Below are positions 46,085 to 56,524 of a stretch of DNA of 64,000 nucleotides, one piece after another. Within the stretch, counting starts at the first letter, position 1, and every line of letters begins with the position of its first letter. The translations under genes were made by a program, and so were the position numbers. The notes beneath the pieces were generated by a model. That model made no database searches and was not told the DNA's origin. It saw only the letters and a program-made list of their open reading frames with translations. Source of the stretch: Tretioscincus oriximinensis. Taxonomy: Eukaryota > Chordata > Lepidosauria > Squamata > Gymnophthalmidae. The stretch lies in NCBI GenBank assembly GCA_022410635.1, contig JAJVDF010000456.1:490425-554424 (forward strand), written 5' to 3'.

Positions 46085-46980
46085 AAGAAAATGTACAAGT
46101 TACAAATAATCAGNTGTAATCTACTGCAACTTTTAACAATATTAACTTCCCAACCTCCCTCCGCCCATCATGATCCCTCCGTTGCTGCTGTGGGGTTTTT
46201 ACAATCAAATGTGTCCATCAGTCTTTTCCAGATAAGTCTTTATCCATTTTTAACAGACTGTCCCATCCCGTTCTCACTAATTCCCAGTCCTCTTTCTGAT
46301 CTCCCATCCAAATGGCTCTTTTTTCTTTNATTATATCAAACTGAAGCTGTTCCAAGATATAATAATGCCAATGTTCCAGGGGCCATTGAGATTTGTCTTT
46401 CCTGTAGCGAGTAATAACCAATGCTGCTTGCTGCCATTAATAATTGCTCTATAAGTAATGTAACCCTCCATGAATGTTTGATTTTTCAAAACATAATAAT
46501 ACACATTCGTCTCCTATCCAATTAGGCGCTGATCCTATAATTAAATTTATTTGTCTCGTCACAAAATTCCAGAATTTTTTAACTTCTTCACACTCCCACC
46601 ACTAATGCCAGTGGTCCCACAGAGCCTTCTTCTTAGCTACATCTCAGAATAGGAGTGTGCCATCTACATGCTAGTGTAGGCTATGGCAGGCCTGCCGCAG
46701 CCTACACTGGCATGTGGATGACCAAGCTCTGTACTGAGATATAACCCAGAATAAGGCTCAGTGGGGACAGTACAATATGTCCCTTTTAATTTTTTACAGT
46801 GCCAACATTTTGTATTTGTTCCTTTCATTATATATGTTGAAGATACCGGGGTCCTATACCACCCGTGTAATACTTTAAACCTTAATTCCTTTAACCTTTC
46901 ATTTTTCTGGCTGCCAGCTTCATTCAGTCTTCTCAGTAAATTGGTCTGAACCATTGGTATCCAAATTCCAGATTTTTCCT
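46085..46980 (-). mobile_element. L1 LINE ORF2 3' fragment interrupted by MITE B
   Basis: The - strand peptide runs KELRFKVLHGWYRTPV, TKCWHCKKLKGTY, then after the insertion WWECEEVKKFWNFVTRQINL and LVRTGWDSLLKMDKDLSGKD, the L1 ORF2 C-terminus. Frameshifts, an N and stops show it is dead. Confidence 0.82.
46612..46784. mobile_element. Palindromic MITE 'B', copy inserted in an L1
   Basis: The ends are GGTCCCACAGAGCC (left) and GGCTCAGTGGGGAC (right). The inner inverted halves are 'tgccatctacatgctagtgtaggctatggcaggcc' and 'gccgcagcctacactggcatgtggatgacc'. CAGT (or AGT) lies on both sides as a candidate short target duplication. It splits the L1 coding text between KGTY and WWECEE. Confidence 0.8.
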
Positions 46981-47514
46981 AAAGATTCTGCTATATGTCC
47001 TTTACCATTTGTTCNATATTTATATAATGCCCCAGCCAGTCCCCATTCCCCTTGTAACCATTTTTAAGTACTTGTTCCAACCCTGTGTCACNTTGTCTGA
47101 CTAGCAGATGATAGATACTTTACCCAAGCTGCTAGGTTCTACGTTTTCTGACAGTCACTTCTGTCACAATTTATTGTGATTCTAGCATAAACCCCCAAAC
47201 CCACACCATTTGCAGAATGCTGCAAAAATGATTTATTAAACATCTCAGAAGCGAACAGCTTAATCAGAACTGGATCAGTTTTCTGGCTGAAACGAAGTCC
47301 TTTTATACTGTGACCTTGGGCTCTCTAGCTAATGGGCTTCTAGCTTTGGCTCCTTCTAGAATGTTCCATCAATCTGGGCCAATAGGCATTCGATGCCCCT
47401 TTTTTCAAACATTGAAATTCCAGGTGCCACTAACCTGTAAACAACCAACAGCCATAATGGTCAATGTTAACCCTTTGTGCCCTATGTCAGGGATGCTCCT
47501 GATAGTTACTATAT

Positions 47515-47810
47515 CACAAACATTTATTTATTTATTTATTTATTCATTCATTCATTCATTCATTCATTTATTCTTATATTTCTCCCTACACATGAAGGTC
47601 TCAGGGCTGGCAGCAATAAAAACAAAAATACAAAATTGACAAATTTAAAACAGTATCAAAACAGTATCTGAAGGTGGGAAGAAAAATGGCATTTCTTCAA
47701 CCAAAGACTAGGTGAAAGAGGTGCGTCTTCAAAGATCTTCTAAAAGAATACAATGATGATGACTTGAGGGGGAGGCAAGCATGGAGAAGGCCCTGCTTTG
47801 ATGCTTTGAT
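47515..47810 (-). mobile_element. L2-like LINE 3' end with (TTTA/TTCA)n
   Basis: A (TTTA)n/(TTCA)n run at 47521-47572 followed by 'tatttctccctacacatgaaggtctcagggctggcagcaat' and 'gaggtgcgtcttcaaagatct...gcatggagaaggccctgc', the antisense L2-like 3' end. Confidence 0.75.
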
Positions 47811-48179
47811 GCTTTTTCCTCAATACTTTGATGGCAACTTTTTTTTCAGGAGTGAATAGTGAGAATTACTTTCAAGTAAATGAGTAGCTATAATTCATTG
47901 ATGCAGCCTAGAAAGCAAAGAGTCACCAGTTTGAAGGAGCCCCTGGGACCCATGTGTGCTCCTCAGTGTTGTGAAAGACTACAGCATTTTCAGAAAGAAC
48001 AATGGGGTTATAAGTTCAGTCTTTTGTGTAGTTCTAGAACATTGGTTCCCAAGCCATGGTGGTCATGACCCCAAAAGGGATCACGAAGGGTTTTCTGTGG
48101 GGTCGCTGCATCGCAATTTACCTTCTTCTCCTTGCCCAACATTTGCTATNATTTCTAGTTTCTGTACCAAAAAAGGCAT

Positions 48180-48345
48180 CTTGACTTTTTTATTGTTAAT
48201 CACCTCGACTTTTGGATATAGAAATGTAAATAAATAAATAAATAAATGATGTCATTTCCGGTACTCTTTCCAGAAACAACATCTTGAATAATGGCACTTC
48301 TGGAAATGGCATTTCTGAGTGATGGGCAGGGCTGGAAGTCACATG
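48180..48345. mobile_element. L2-like tail followed by a TGACATCA-family fragment
   Basis: 48180-48248: 'ttttattgttaatcacctcgacttttggatatagaaatgtaaataaataaat' is a sense L2-like tail. 48249-48345: 'gatgtcatttccggtactctttccagaaac...ggcacttctggaaatgg...gctggaagtcacatg' belongs to the TGACATCA-rich family. Confidence 0.55.
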
Positions 48346-48784
48346 ATAGAAGAGGTGAGGTCAGGCTATATGAGAATGGACTTCTATAAATGGGGTTGCA
48401 ACACAAAAAAGTCCAAACAGGGAACCGCTGTTCTAGAAGATTCTTTAAGATTTCCCTACTTCCTCTGTGTCTGTGCAAACCACAGGCATTACCAGGGCCC
48501 CGGTGATGCTGGGCCCTCATCGGCCATGGTTCCTACCTTGCATTTTAACATCTTCAGTGACACGTGGCAAGTCTTCCAGCTGATTATGCTACCCGTGCGC
48601 CAACGAGAGGTAATCAGTGATCATGCATAATTGCTTGTTAGTGCACATGCGGCATAATCAGCTGGAAGACTCACCACATGTTGCTGAAGACATTAAAATG
48701 TAAGGTAGGAGGGGGCCCTTCAGTTTCCGGCCCTGGACACCCCCAGGAGCCTGGCTCCGCCTGTGGTCCCAAACCAGAGAGATA

Positions 48785-49027
48785 AGCTGGACACCAAAGG
48801 TATAAATGGATACTAGGATGGATGTCTGGATGTTGCGTCTGGGATGGAGCAACAGGTAGGACTCCTGAAATACCATTTGCAGGGAGTCATGAACAGGTGC
48901 ATATTTTGCTTTCCTCTGTTCGGACTGCCCAGGTGCATCTGGTGGGCCTCTGTGTGACACAGAATGCTGGACTTGATGGGCTGTGGCCTGATCCAGTATG
49001 GCTCTTCTTATGTTCTTATGTTCTAAG
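48785..49027 (+). mobile_element. CR1 LINE 3' end
   Basis: 'aaaggtataaatggatactaggatggatgtctgg' to 'gatgggctgtggcctgatccagtatggctcttcttatgttcttatgttcta'. Highly similar to 28530-28770, so the same young subfamily. Confidence 0.9.
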
Positions 49028-49359
49028 CTGAAGAATGAACTGCCAGAACAAAAATAGTCATTATTGACTCTCTGTTGCCCCTTTGACTCTCCTTTATATA
49101 GATATGTCTGCTTGAAGTATGTCGCTTGGTTTGTTTAGGAACATATCAATGTGCACCTTGCTTTCATCCAGCAGGTCTTCCTGCCACCTAGTGTTTTGTA
49201 AGGAACTTCAGAACCTCTTAGAAGGTTTTTCAGCAAGTATCCTTTTCTGTGCTGTGTCTTTGATGCCCCTAGATTAGCCAGCAAGGCAGAATGCTTCTAA
49301 ATGCTAGCTGTAGGGCGTTGAGAGAACAGGAGCAATTGGTGGGTCGCTGTGTGATATGT

Positions 49360-49560
49360 TTTTTGCCCGAATGCTTACACTCTATCTTTCCCATCACATT
49401 TTGATGGTACCTATTCATCTGCTTGAAATTGCTTACTTTCGAACAGCTAGGTTGCCTGAAGCTAAGGCCAGTAGAGGGCGTTCACATGGCCCTCAAATGC
49501 TAAACTCTCTGTTGAAAAGCTTGTTTTTAACATCTGCATCTCCGTGCTTCAGTGACAGCT
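49360..49560 (-). mobile_element. SINE-1 fragment, antisense
   Basis: 'ttttgcccgaatgcttacactctatctttcccatcacattttgatggtacctattcatctgcttgaaattgc' and 'gaacagctaggttgcctgaagctaaggccagtagagggcgttcac'. Confidence 0.72.
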
Positions 49561-49911
49561 GAAACTGCAGGTAGTGCATTGAATGCTCAAGATCAACATT
49601 TAAGTGAGAAATAAAGCTCGTCCATTTCTATGATTTCCCCCACTTTTAGGTTGAATTGAGCTATTTATTTTATTTATATTGTTTGTTTCTTTGTACTTAT
49701 ATCCAAAGGTCTCAATTTATATCCTTATGAACTTGCATTTTTCATATGAAATACTAAAAACAATGCACATCCCCTTACCTGCTCTGTTTTATCTTCACTA
49801 CAGGCCTTTAAAGTGGGTCGCAATTTGCACAAAGTTAGTTTCCATAACTGAGAGTTTTGTATCCTGTTCTCCCATCTTAGTCCAGTTTTCTAATAACTAC
49901 ACCAGGAGGTG

Positions 49912-50300
49912 AAAACATAAGAGGATCCCTGCTGAATTGGGCCAGAGCCCATCTAGCTTAGCATCCTGTCTCACATAGTGGCCCACCAATTGCAACTGGG
50001 CAGTTTGAAGCAGAAGAAGGCAAAACCCTCACCTGTTCTCAACATCTTGCAAATGGTAATTCAGGAATCCTGCCTGTTTTTTCAAACCAGAAGCCCTGTC
50101 AAAAATTCCACCCTGGTAACTATTAATACCCTTGTCTAATCCTGTCTTAAAGCTATCTAGAACGCTATCTACCTACCACCTCTTCTGGAAATAAATACCA
50201 CAGACCTCTCACCTTCTGGGTGAAAAAATACTTTCCATCATCTGTCATTAGTCTTCTGCGCGTCNGTTTCAAGGAATGCCCCCTATTGTGCAATAGAGAA
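49912..50300 (-). mobile_element. CR1 LINE 3' end
   Basis: Antisense CR1 from 'acataagaggatccctgctgaattgggccagagcccatc' through 'cttctggaaataaataccacagacctctcaccttctgggtgaaaaaatac' to 'gtttcaaggaatgccccct'. Confidence 0.88.
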
Positions 50301-51069
50301 GATCATTTGCTTGCATTTTTGCCTCAATTGAGACTTTCCCATGTAGGAAGGATGAGCACCAAATGGTATGCTGGGGTTTTGCTTAAAACTTCTTCCAGGG
50401 GGTTCCTCGCCATCTCTTTGTTAATGGAAACTGCTCTCCGCAGCTGTGGTCCGGCAATAGCGCACTAAATCAGCCCCAGTGGGCGCCTTCTGTCTGGACA
50501 AGTGTGAAAGCAGAAGCAATTTGCTGACACCTTCCACCTCTCACCCACCCCAGTGCCTGGTGTCAGGGACAAATGGTTCCCTTTGGTCTTTCTGCCCCAG
50601 CTAGAAAAGAGTGGTCCCCTTTTATTTCTAAGTGTTCATCTTTTTTTGCATCTATTTCCTGACAATTATGTCATCCACAGGGCCCCCAAAAGGCTGTTTT
50701 CATTAAGGCTGCAATTTATCATGGATCCTTGTAGGTGTTTTTCTTTTACAGCTGTGGAAATTCCAGCAGATGAGAAGTGCGTCTTCGGCCTAAGACCCTT
50801 CACAGATCGCAATTGTGCCTTCCTCCAGGGTACCTAGTGGGAGCGGGAGTCTAGAGAGAGGACAGAAAATGGTGGACAGAAGCTTTTAGCCAGAGAGGGT
50901 GATCACTTGTGAGGGCTTTTTAGTGTGAAAGCTCAAGAGCCAGATGTTTATTAAANCATACAGAAATTAAAGATTCATTAAGGACTGCATGCAAGACTAT
51001 TAAGTGAATGGTTTGGGAAAGGAGACATTTAACATACAAAAGGGTTGGATGTAATACGCTTCAAAAGCA

Positions 51070-51310
51070 ACCGTTACTTCAGACCAATGAGGGGAGCTCC
51101 CGGAACCAAAATATGTGGCAACCACCGAGAAGGCCCGATCCCGGGTTCCCACACTATTGGCTGTTGAAAGAGGTGGTACAACCAAGAGGACTTGTGGTGG
51201 GGAATGGAATTCCTGGTCAGCATAATGTCTTGGTAATAGAGTTGTGACTCCCCACAGCGATCAGCATCCTTCCATCTTGATGGCTCAACCCTCCTGGCAC
51301 GGCAGGAAAT
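51070..51310 (-). mobile_element. L2-like LINE ORF fragment
   Basis: 'ggcaaccaccgagaaggcccgatcccgggttcccacactattggctg' corresponds antisense to the 'RAFSVVAP' coding block. It continues to 'gagttgtgactccccacagcgatcagc' with multiple stops. Confidence 0.6.
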
Positions 51311-51949
51311 CATATTAGCTGATCTGCATTGTATTCCATGCAAAGAAATCTCTGTGTTGGAACGTTTGCCGCAAAACCTCTTTTAATACCTTCAGTCTCA
51401 GAGGAGCCGGACGCCTTGTCTGTCTGTTTTCCCTCCATTCTTATTTACTTTTTAACGGCTTTTCTCTGGAAATTCTATCACAAGGCTGTGGAATTGGGTC
51501 AGAAAAACCGAATGAGTTATGTAGAGATTCGATAACAAATAGGAAAAACAGGCCCAGCATTTGATCCAACGGGAGCCAAGGAATAATATGTTGACAAAAA
51601 AGAAAGCAGCAAATCTTTATAGATGGGCAGCGTGCTGTGTGTCTAAAATCGCTTTCCAATGAAAAAATATGGAAATAATTTTGCTCCTCCATTGTTCAGT
51701 TTGGAAGCCCTGTGTAAGACGCCTGCTTTTAATACTCCACAAAAGTTGTCTGTACAAATTGGTGGTGGAGCTCTTGCATCTGGGTGTGTGGAGATGAATC
51801 TACCTCAGGCGTCTGACTAGGCGAAAGGGTAAAAAACTGGCTACATTCATTGGACCCCCCCAAATCGTATTCACATCTGCAGTCATAATATGAGAAATGT
51901 CCCCCTTAGTTTCCGAGTTTAGCAGGGTGCTAACATTGGATCCACCACC

Positions 51950-52240
51950 CAAGAAGAAGAAGAATTGGTTTTTTATACTCCACTTTTCTCATCCAAAGGG
52001 ACTTGAAGTGGTTTACAAGATTATTTTTAGTGCAAAGGCTTACTTTCTATCTTCCCCACCATACTGCGATGGTCCCCATTTATCTAATCTTAATTTCTTG
52101 CTTTCGAATAGCTGGGTTGGCTAGAACTGATGCCAATAGAGGGCACTCACTCCTCTCCACAGCTGACACAAAGCTTTTAACTCAGTATCTCTGCTGAAAC
52201 ACCAGCGCTCTCAACTGTTGTACCACTGTGCTCTAAGAAG
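51950..52240 (-). mobile_element. SINE-1, near full length, antisense
   Basis: (GAA)n, 'atactccacttttctcatccaaagggacttgaagtggtttacaag', 'cccaccatactgcgatggtccccatttatc', 'gaatagctgggttggctagaactgatgccaatagagggcactcactcc', and a degenerate tRNA head 'accagcgctctcaactgttgtaccactgtgct'. Confidence 0.78.
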
Positions 52241-52440
52241 ATCCACCAGTAAGGTGGAAGCACAAAATTTATCATGCTCACGGAGTCTCAACAGCTGAAT
52301 TTAGAGGCATAAATTTAACTAAAAGGCCTTACATAACTTGGGTCCCAAATATCTAAAGGAAGGCCTTCTCCCATATCAAGCTGCCTCTGCTTTAAGATCT
52401 GCAAGGGAGGCCCTGCTTGGCTTTCCCATCTCTTTCAGAG

Positions 52441-52754
52441 AATTGGGGTGGTGGTGTTTGGTATAGCTGGTAAACCGAGAAGAATACCAACAAACGCTCA
52501 CAGGAAGACAGCAGCCTTGCCAAAATGCAAAAAATACCTAATAGGTATCCCTATATAAATACCATGTACATCTTACATATGAACAATCAAATTTATATAT
52601 TATATTATACTCTGTGTGAAATGTATATAAATTTGATTGTTCATATGTAAGATGTACATGGTATTTATACCAATATAGGGATACCTATTAGGTATTTTTT
52701 GCATTTTGGCAAGGCTGCTGTCTTGCTGTGAGCGTTTGTTGGTATTCTTCTCGG
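52441..52754. mobile_element. Foldback element with 19-bp direct repeats
   Basis: A 314-bp insertion flanked by exact copies of TTTCCCATCTCTTTCAGAG (52422-52440 and 52755-52773). Left arm 52472-52598 and right arm 52625-52757 are reverse complements apart from one substitution and a 6-nt indel, around a 26-nt spacer. The first 30 nt (52441-52471) lie outside the palindrome. There is no ORF and no recognisable TIR of a known superfamily. The long duplication points to target-primed insertion, but the family is unknown to me. Confidence 0.85.
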
Positions 52755-52890
52755 TTTCCCATCTCTTTCAGAGGCAAAGAGGGTGGAAACCCGGGATAGG
52801 GCCTCCTCCGTGCCAGGCCCAGCCTATGGAACAGCCTCCCCCCCTTGAGGTGCATCAGTCACCATCCCTGTATGCATTCAGAAAACACTT

Positions 52891-53052
52891 GGACCCCGTC
52901 CCCACTGAGCTTTCTTCTAGGCTATATCTCAGAATAGGAATGTGCCATCTATATGCCCCCATTCGGGGCCTGCCACAGCCTACACTGGCATGTGGGTGAC
53001 CAAGCTCTGTATCGAGATATAACCCAGAATAAGGCTCAGTCTGGACAGGGCC
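52891..53052. mobile_element. Palindromic MITE 'B', copy inserted in an L2-like LINE
   Basis: A 162-bp copy with ends GGACCCCGTCCCCACTGAGC and GCTCAGTCTGGACAGGGCC. The interior has 'ctatatctcagaataggaatgtgcc' on the left and 'ggcatgtgggtgacc...gagatataacccagaataagg' on the right. Its insertion divides the L2 phrase 'cattcagaaaacactt...gcgcacctctttaacctg'. Confidence 0.8.
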
Positions 53053-53324
53053 TACGAGGCGCACCTCTTTAACCTGACTGAAAAAACTGTTCTCCCTTCC
53101 TTACCTTTAGATATTGCTGTTTTAATATGTAGTTTGGTTTTCATTGTTAACCGCCCTGAGACCTTCTGGCATAGGGTGGTATAGAAATGTAAATAAATCA
53201 AAAAAATAATAAGCTGGCTCAGGAGGTGGAATTTTTTCTCCCTTTCCAGTTGTATCATTTTAAGTTGACAGATAGTGTGTCCGTTGGGGTCACTTAGAAT
53301 GATGGCCATTTGGATTTTATTGTT

Positions 53325-53530
53325 ACAGATTTATTTATACTTATACCTCATACAATAAACACAAAAACACTAAATTGGTGTATTAAAATACAGAAACACA
53401 GTGATGGCGACTGACACACATCGAGGAGGAGACTATTCCACAGTTTGGGGGCAACCACTGAGGAGGCCCTGCCCTGGGTTCCCACTCTGTTTGTTGTTGG
53501 GAGGGGTGATACAACCAGGAGGGCCTTTTC
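53325..53530 (-). mobile_element. L2-like LINE 3' region
   Basis: 'ttatttatacttatacctcatacaat' tail, then 'gatggcgactgacacacatcgaggaggagactattccacagtttgggggcaaccactgaggaggccctgccctgggttcccactctg', antisense to the L2-like RT C-terminus. Confidence 0.72.
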
Positions 53531-53534
53531 TGCA

Positions 53535-54628
53535 GATTCAATTTGGGGATAGTTAGAAAGGGAATGGAAAATAGGCCAGTAAGTGTCATTTTGCTTCTTT
53601 TTAAATCTATGTCCAGCAAAGGGGCCAGTAGCACTTAGGGACTAACGGGAGAAAAGTAGGTGGCANNAGCTTTCATAGACACNTCTACTTCTTCAGATGC
53701 TGAGGGACTAATGTCAGGGTCAGGTATTTATAGAAAACTGTGTATGGGAGATGACAAAGCATATGCAAATGTGATACGGTGATGAACTCCAGGTTAGAAA
53801 AACAGCTAAATGGTAGAAAGTAATCCTCTCATGTAGTAAATTAGTTTCTACTATTTACCTGTTTTTCTAACCTGGAGTTCATCACCTTTTCACATTTGCA
53901 TATACTTTGTCATCTCCAATACACAGTTTTCTATAAATACTTGACTCTGACATTAGTCCCTCAGCATCTGAAGAAGTAGACGTGTCTATGAAAGCTCATG
54001 CCAACCACTTTTCTCAAGTTAGTCTCAAAGTGCTACCGGCCCCTTTGCTGGACTTTCTACTGGACTAACACGGCTATTTCCCTGAATTTAAATCTATGGT
54101 GAGGCCACATCTGGAATACTGTGTACAGTTCTGGTCACCACACCTTGGAAAGGATATTGTGGAATTGGAGAAAGTGCAAAAAANGGCCACAAGAATGATC
54201 AAGGGGCTGGAACACCTCCCTTAGGATATCAAGCAGCAACGTTTAGGCTTTTTCAGCCTCGAAAGACAGTGGTTAAGAGGTGATCTAATTGAGGTATATA
54301 AAATCATGCATGGGTTGGAAAAGGTGAATAGAGGAAAAATATTTTATCACACAACACTAGGACTAGAAGGCGCTCCCTGGAATTCGCTTCTGGAGGAGGT
54401 GGTGGTAGCTGGCGGCCTGCACAGCTTCAAAACTGGGTTAGATAAATTCACAGGTGTATGAATGGTTCTTAGGATGAGAAAACAGGACGTATTCCTGAAA
54501 TACTATTTGCTTCTTCTACGTGCGACTTCCCAGGTGCAACTGGTGGGCCACTGGGTGGGACAAAAGACTGGACTAGAGACAGGCTTTGGCCCTATTCAGC
54601 AAGGCTCCTCTTACGTTCTTATGTTCTA
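53535..54628 (+). mobile_element. CR1 LINE 3' portion, split by a Penelope-like pair
   Basis: 53535-53611 ('ggggatagttagaaagggaatgg...agtgtcattttgcttctttttaaatctatg') continues at 54087-54628 ('aaatctatggtgaggccacatctggaatactgtgtacagttctggtcacc...agaatgatcaaggggctgg...gttcttatgttcta'). Only the duplicated TTTAAATCTATG separates them from the insertion. Confidence 0.88.
53612..54086. mobile_element. Head-to-head Penelope-like terminal repeats with two hammerhead-like cores
   Basis: A 475-bp insertion flanked by TTTAAATCTATG (53600-53611 and 54087-54098). Left arm (about 53612-53805) and right arm (about 53859-54052) are inverted copies around a spacer of about 53 nt, followed by 'ctttctactggactaacacggctatttccctg'. 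Each arm holds a hammerhead-type core: 53968-53993 on + (CTGAAGA, stem GTAGAC/GTCTAT, GAAA) and 53671-53696 on -. Penelope-like elements are known to carry hammerhead ribozyme motifs in their terminal repeats; the cleavage-site arm was not modelled. Confidence 0.85.
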
Positions 54629-55714
54629 AAAAGCAGAGAGCGCCTGAGAATTGTCCCTCACGCCCCTTGACCTTCCCCTCGGTTTTCCACCCGCATGGCC
54701 AAAGGCCCGTGGAGCCTGTGTTTAGTCATGGCCTAAATGTAGCTGCCGCTCGGTGGCCATCCGTGTCATCTATCCCAGCCATGCGGCGCAAGTGGGCCTG
54801 CCGGATTCCAGCTCTTGAGGCAGCCTGCAGTGTCCTTGCCAGGCAGGCTGTGCTGCTGAAGGATGTGGAAATGCTTACTTGCAGTTGTTTTCTGTTGGAG
54901 GGATGATTGATCTGCTCTATCTGGAGGGTTTAGGACCTGGAAACTTGAGCGCAGCAGAAAACGCGCTGGCTGTTTTGGCCAGGCAGGGTGTTGAGAGGAC
55001 AGACAGCTGGCCACTGACCTCAGGAGAATGACAAATGCGAGGCCAGGTGCCTCGGTCGTGGCAGGAGGCCTCAAGCTAAGCCGGGCCTCGCCTCGGAGCG
55101 CGGTGGGCGGAAGTGCTTTCGGCCCAAGGAGGCCAGAGCAGAGATTCTGGGAACAGGCTGCCTCTTGCTTCCAGCCTGGGTGTGCAGGGACACAAATTCC
55201 CCCAAGGATTTGGACAGGAACATTATGCTTCCTTTTGTTGCGCTCAAAAGCCCTGTGAGCAGCATCCCTGTTGCCTCGCTCAGCCACGGCACGCAGAATG
55301 TCGAGGGATGAGATCACCGGGGTAATCTAAGACGACAGGGACTGTTTAAAAAAAGAAAAAGGAAAAGAAAATTAACATTAAAAAAGGCATTTGTTACCCA
55401 GCATAACCGAGGCTTCTCTCAGCAGGGTGTACTTGCACCTGTTCAAAACTCCAGGCACTTAAAAAAGGAAGGAAGGAAACAGAAAGGGAGCATAAAATTA
55501 ACACTCCCTGACAGGCCGTTCCAGAGCCCACGGAGTAACGGAAGGCAGGGCTGAGGGAACCGCAAGTCCTGCGTTCGGGTTCAGACAGGCAGCTCAAAAC
55601 TGACTCTGCTGTTTACGCAAAGCGGAAAGTCCCAAGGAGGTTTGTTGTGCTGGGGCTGTTTTAACTTATGTCACAATCAGCTAGTGAGGGAAAGAAGGAA
55701 AGACCCAGTCTCTG
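54629..55714. other. GC-richer unique stretch, no gene recognised
   Basis: Between a CR1 and a SINE there is about 1.1 kb of comparatively GC-rich, repeat-poor DNA. The - strand has a 183-codon open frame (54766-55317) rich in Ala, Arg, Ser and Pro. I recognise no domain and see no convincing splice or promoter context. It may be ordinary intron, an exon of an unknown transcript, or a regulatory segment. Confidence 0.35.
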
Positions 55715-55900
55715 GTGTAGTGGTTAGAGGGTCAGTCTTTTATCTGGGAGTTTCCTGGTTTGATTCTGCAGTTCTCCACAGAGGCCAGCTGGGTGAGCTA
55801 GTCACAGTTCTCCAGAGTTCTCTCAGCCCCATCTATTTCTCAAGAGGTCTGTTCTGAAGGGGAAACCAGGCAGTTATGTAAGCTGCTTTGATTCCATTCA
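55715..55900 (+). mobile_element. SINE-2, sense
   Basis: 'tctggtgtagtggttagagggtcagtcttttatctgggagtttcctggtttgattctgc' is a tRNA-like head with A- and B-box similarity. 'ccagctgggtgagctagtcacagttctcc...tctcagccccatctatttctcaagaggtctgttctg' and 'taagctgctttgattcc' follow. Confidence 0.75.
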
Positions 55901-55904
55901 GGTT

Positions 55905-56170
55905 GAAGAGGAAAAGAAGAAGAATCTGGTTTTTATACCCTGCCCTTCTCACCCCAAGGAATTCAGAGCGGCTTACAAGCTTATTCACCCAAGGACTTAC
56001 ATCTATTCTACCATCCCCACCATGTTATGGTGGGGATGTTCGAAAGTAAAGACATTTGTGAGTAGATTAATGGGTACCAACCCATTAATCTACTCACAAA
56101 TGTCTTTGCTTTTGAACAGCTGCATTGGCTGAAATTGAGGCCAACATAGGCTTTAACNTCTTCCACCACC
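55905..56170 (-). mobile_element. SINE-1, antisense, with an internal inverted duplication
   Basis: 'agaagaagaatctggtttttataccctgcccttctcaccccaaggaattcagagcggcttacaagc' and 'gaacagctgcattggctgaaattgaggccaacatagg'. Between them lies a hairpin whose perfect 27-bp arms are 56048-56074 and 56081-56107, with a 6-nt loop. Confidence 0.78.
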
Positions 56171-56332
56171 GTGCCTCCTTCTCCTCCTTCTCTTCACCTT
56201 TTTGTATCAAATCTAATTCTTCTTCTTCAATACAAATAAAAGGAACAGCTGTGTTAGTCTGAAACCAGAAGTTCTACCAAGGAGGAACATGGGAGAGAAA
56301 CAGGAAAAAGGTAGCAAGGGTGTCTTAGAACA

Positions 56333-56522
56333 TAATAACATAAGAAGAACCATATTGAATGGGGCCACAGCCCATCTAGTCCAGCCTTCTGTCTCACACA
56401 GAGGCCCGCCAGATGCACCTGAGCAGTCTGAACAGAAGAAGGCAAAATCTTCACCTGTTCNTGACTCCTTGCACATCCAGGCTGTTACTACCACTTCCTC
56501 CTCTGGAAGTAAATTCCACAAG
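56333..56522 (-). mobile_element. CR1 LINE 3' end
   Basis: 'agaacataataacataagaagaaccatattgaatggggccacagcccatctagtccagccttctgtctcacac' to 'cctctggaagtaaattccaca', which ends at the MITE A border. Confidence 0.85.
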
Positions 56523-56524
56523 TA

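Larger units (their letters stand above)
52300..53205 (+). mobile_element. L2-like LINE 3' end holding two later insertions
   Basis: Sense L2-like text is found in three pieces: 52300-52440 ('cttgggtcccaaatatctaaagg...ttaagatctgcaagggaggccctgc'), 52755-52890 ('ggcccagcctatggaacagcctcccccccttgaggtgcatcag') and 53053-53205 ('gcacctctttaacctgac...accgccctgagaccttctggcataggg...aaatgtaaataaat'). A foldback element (52441-52754) and a MITE B (52891-53052) separate them. Confidence 0.8.
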
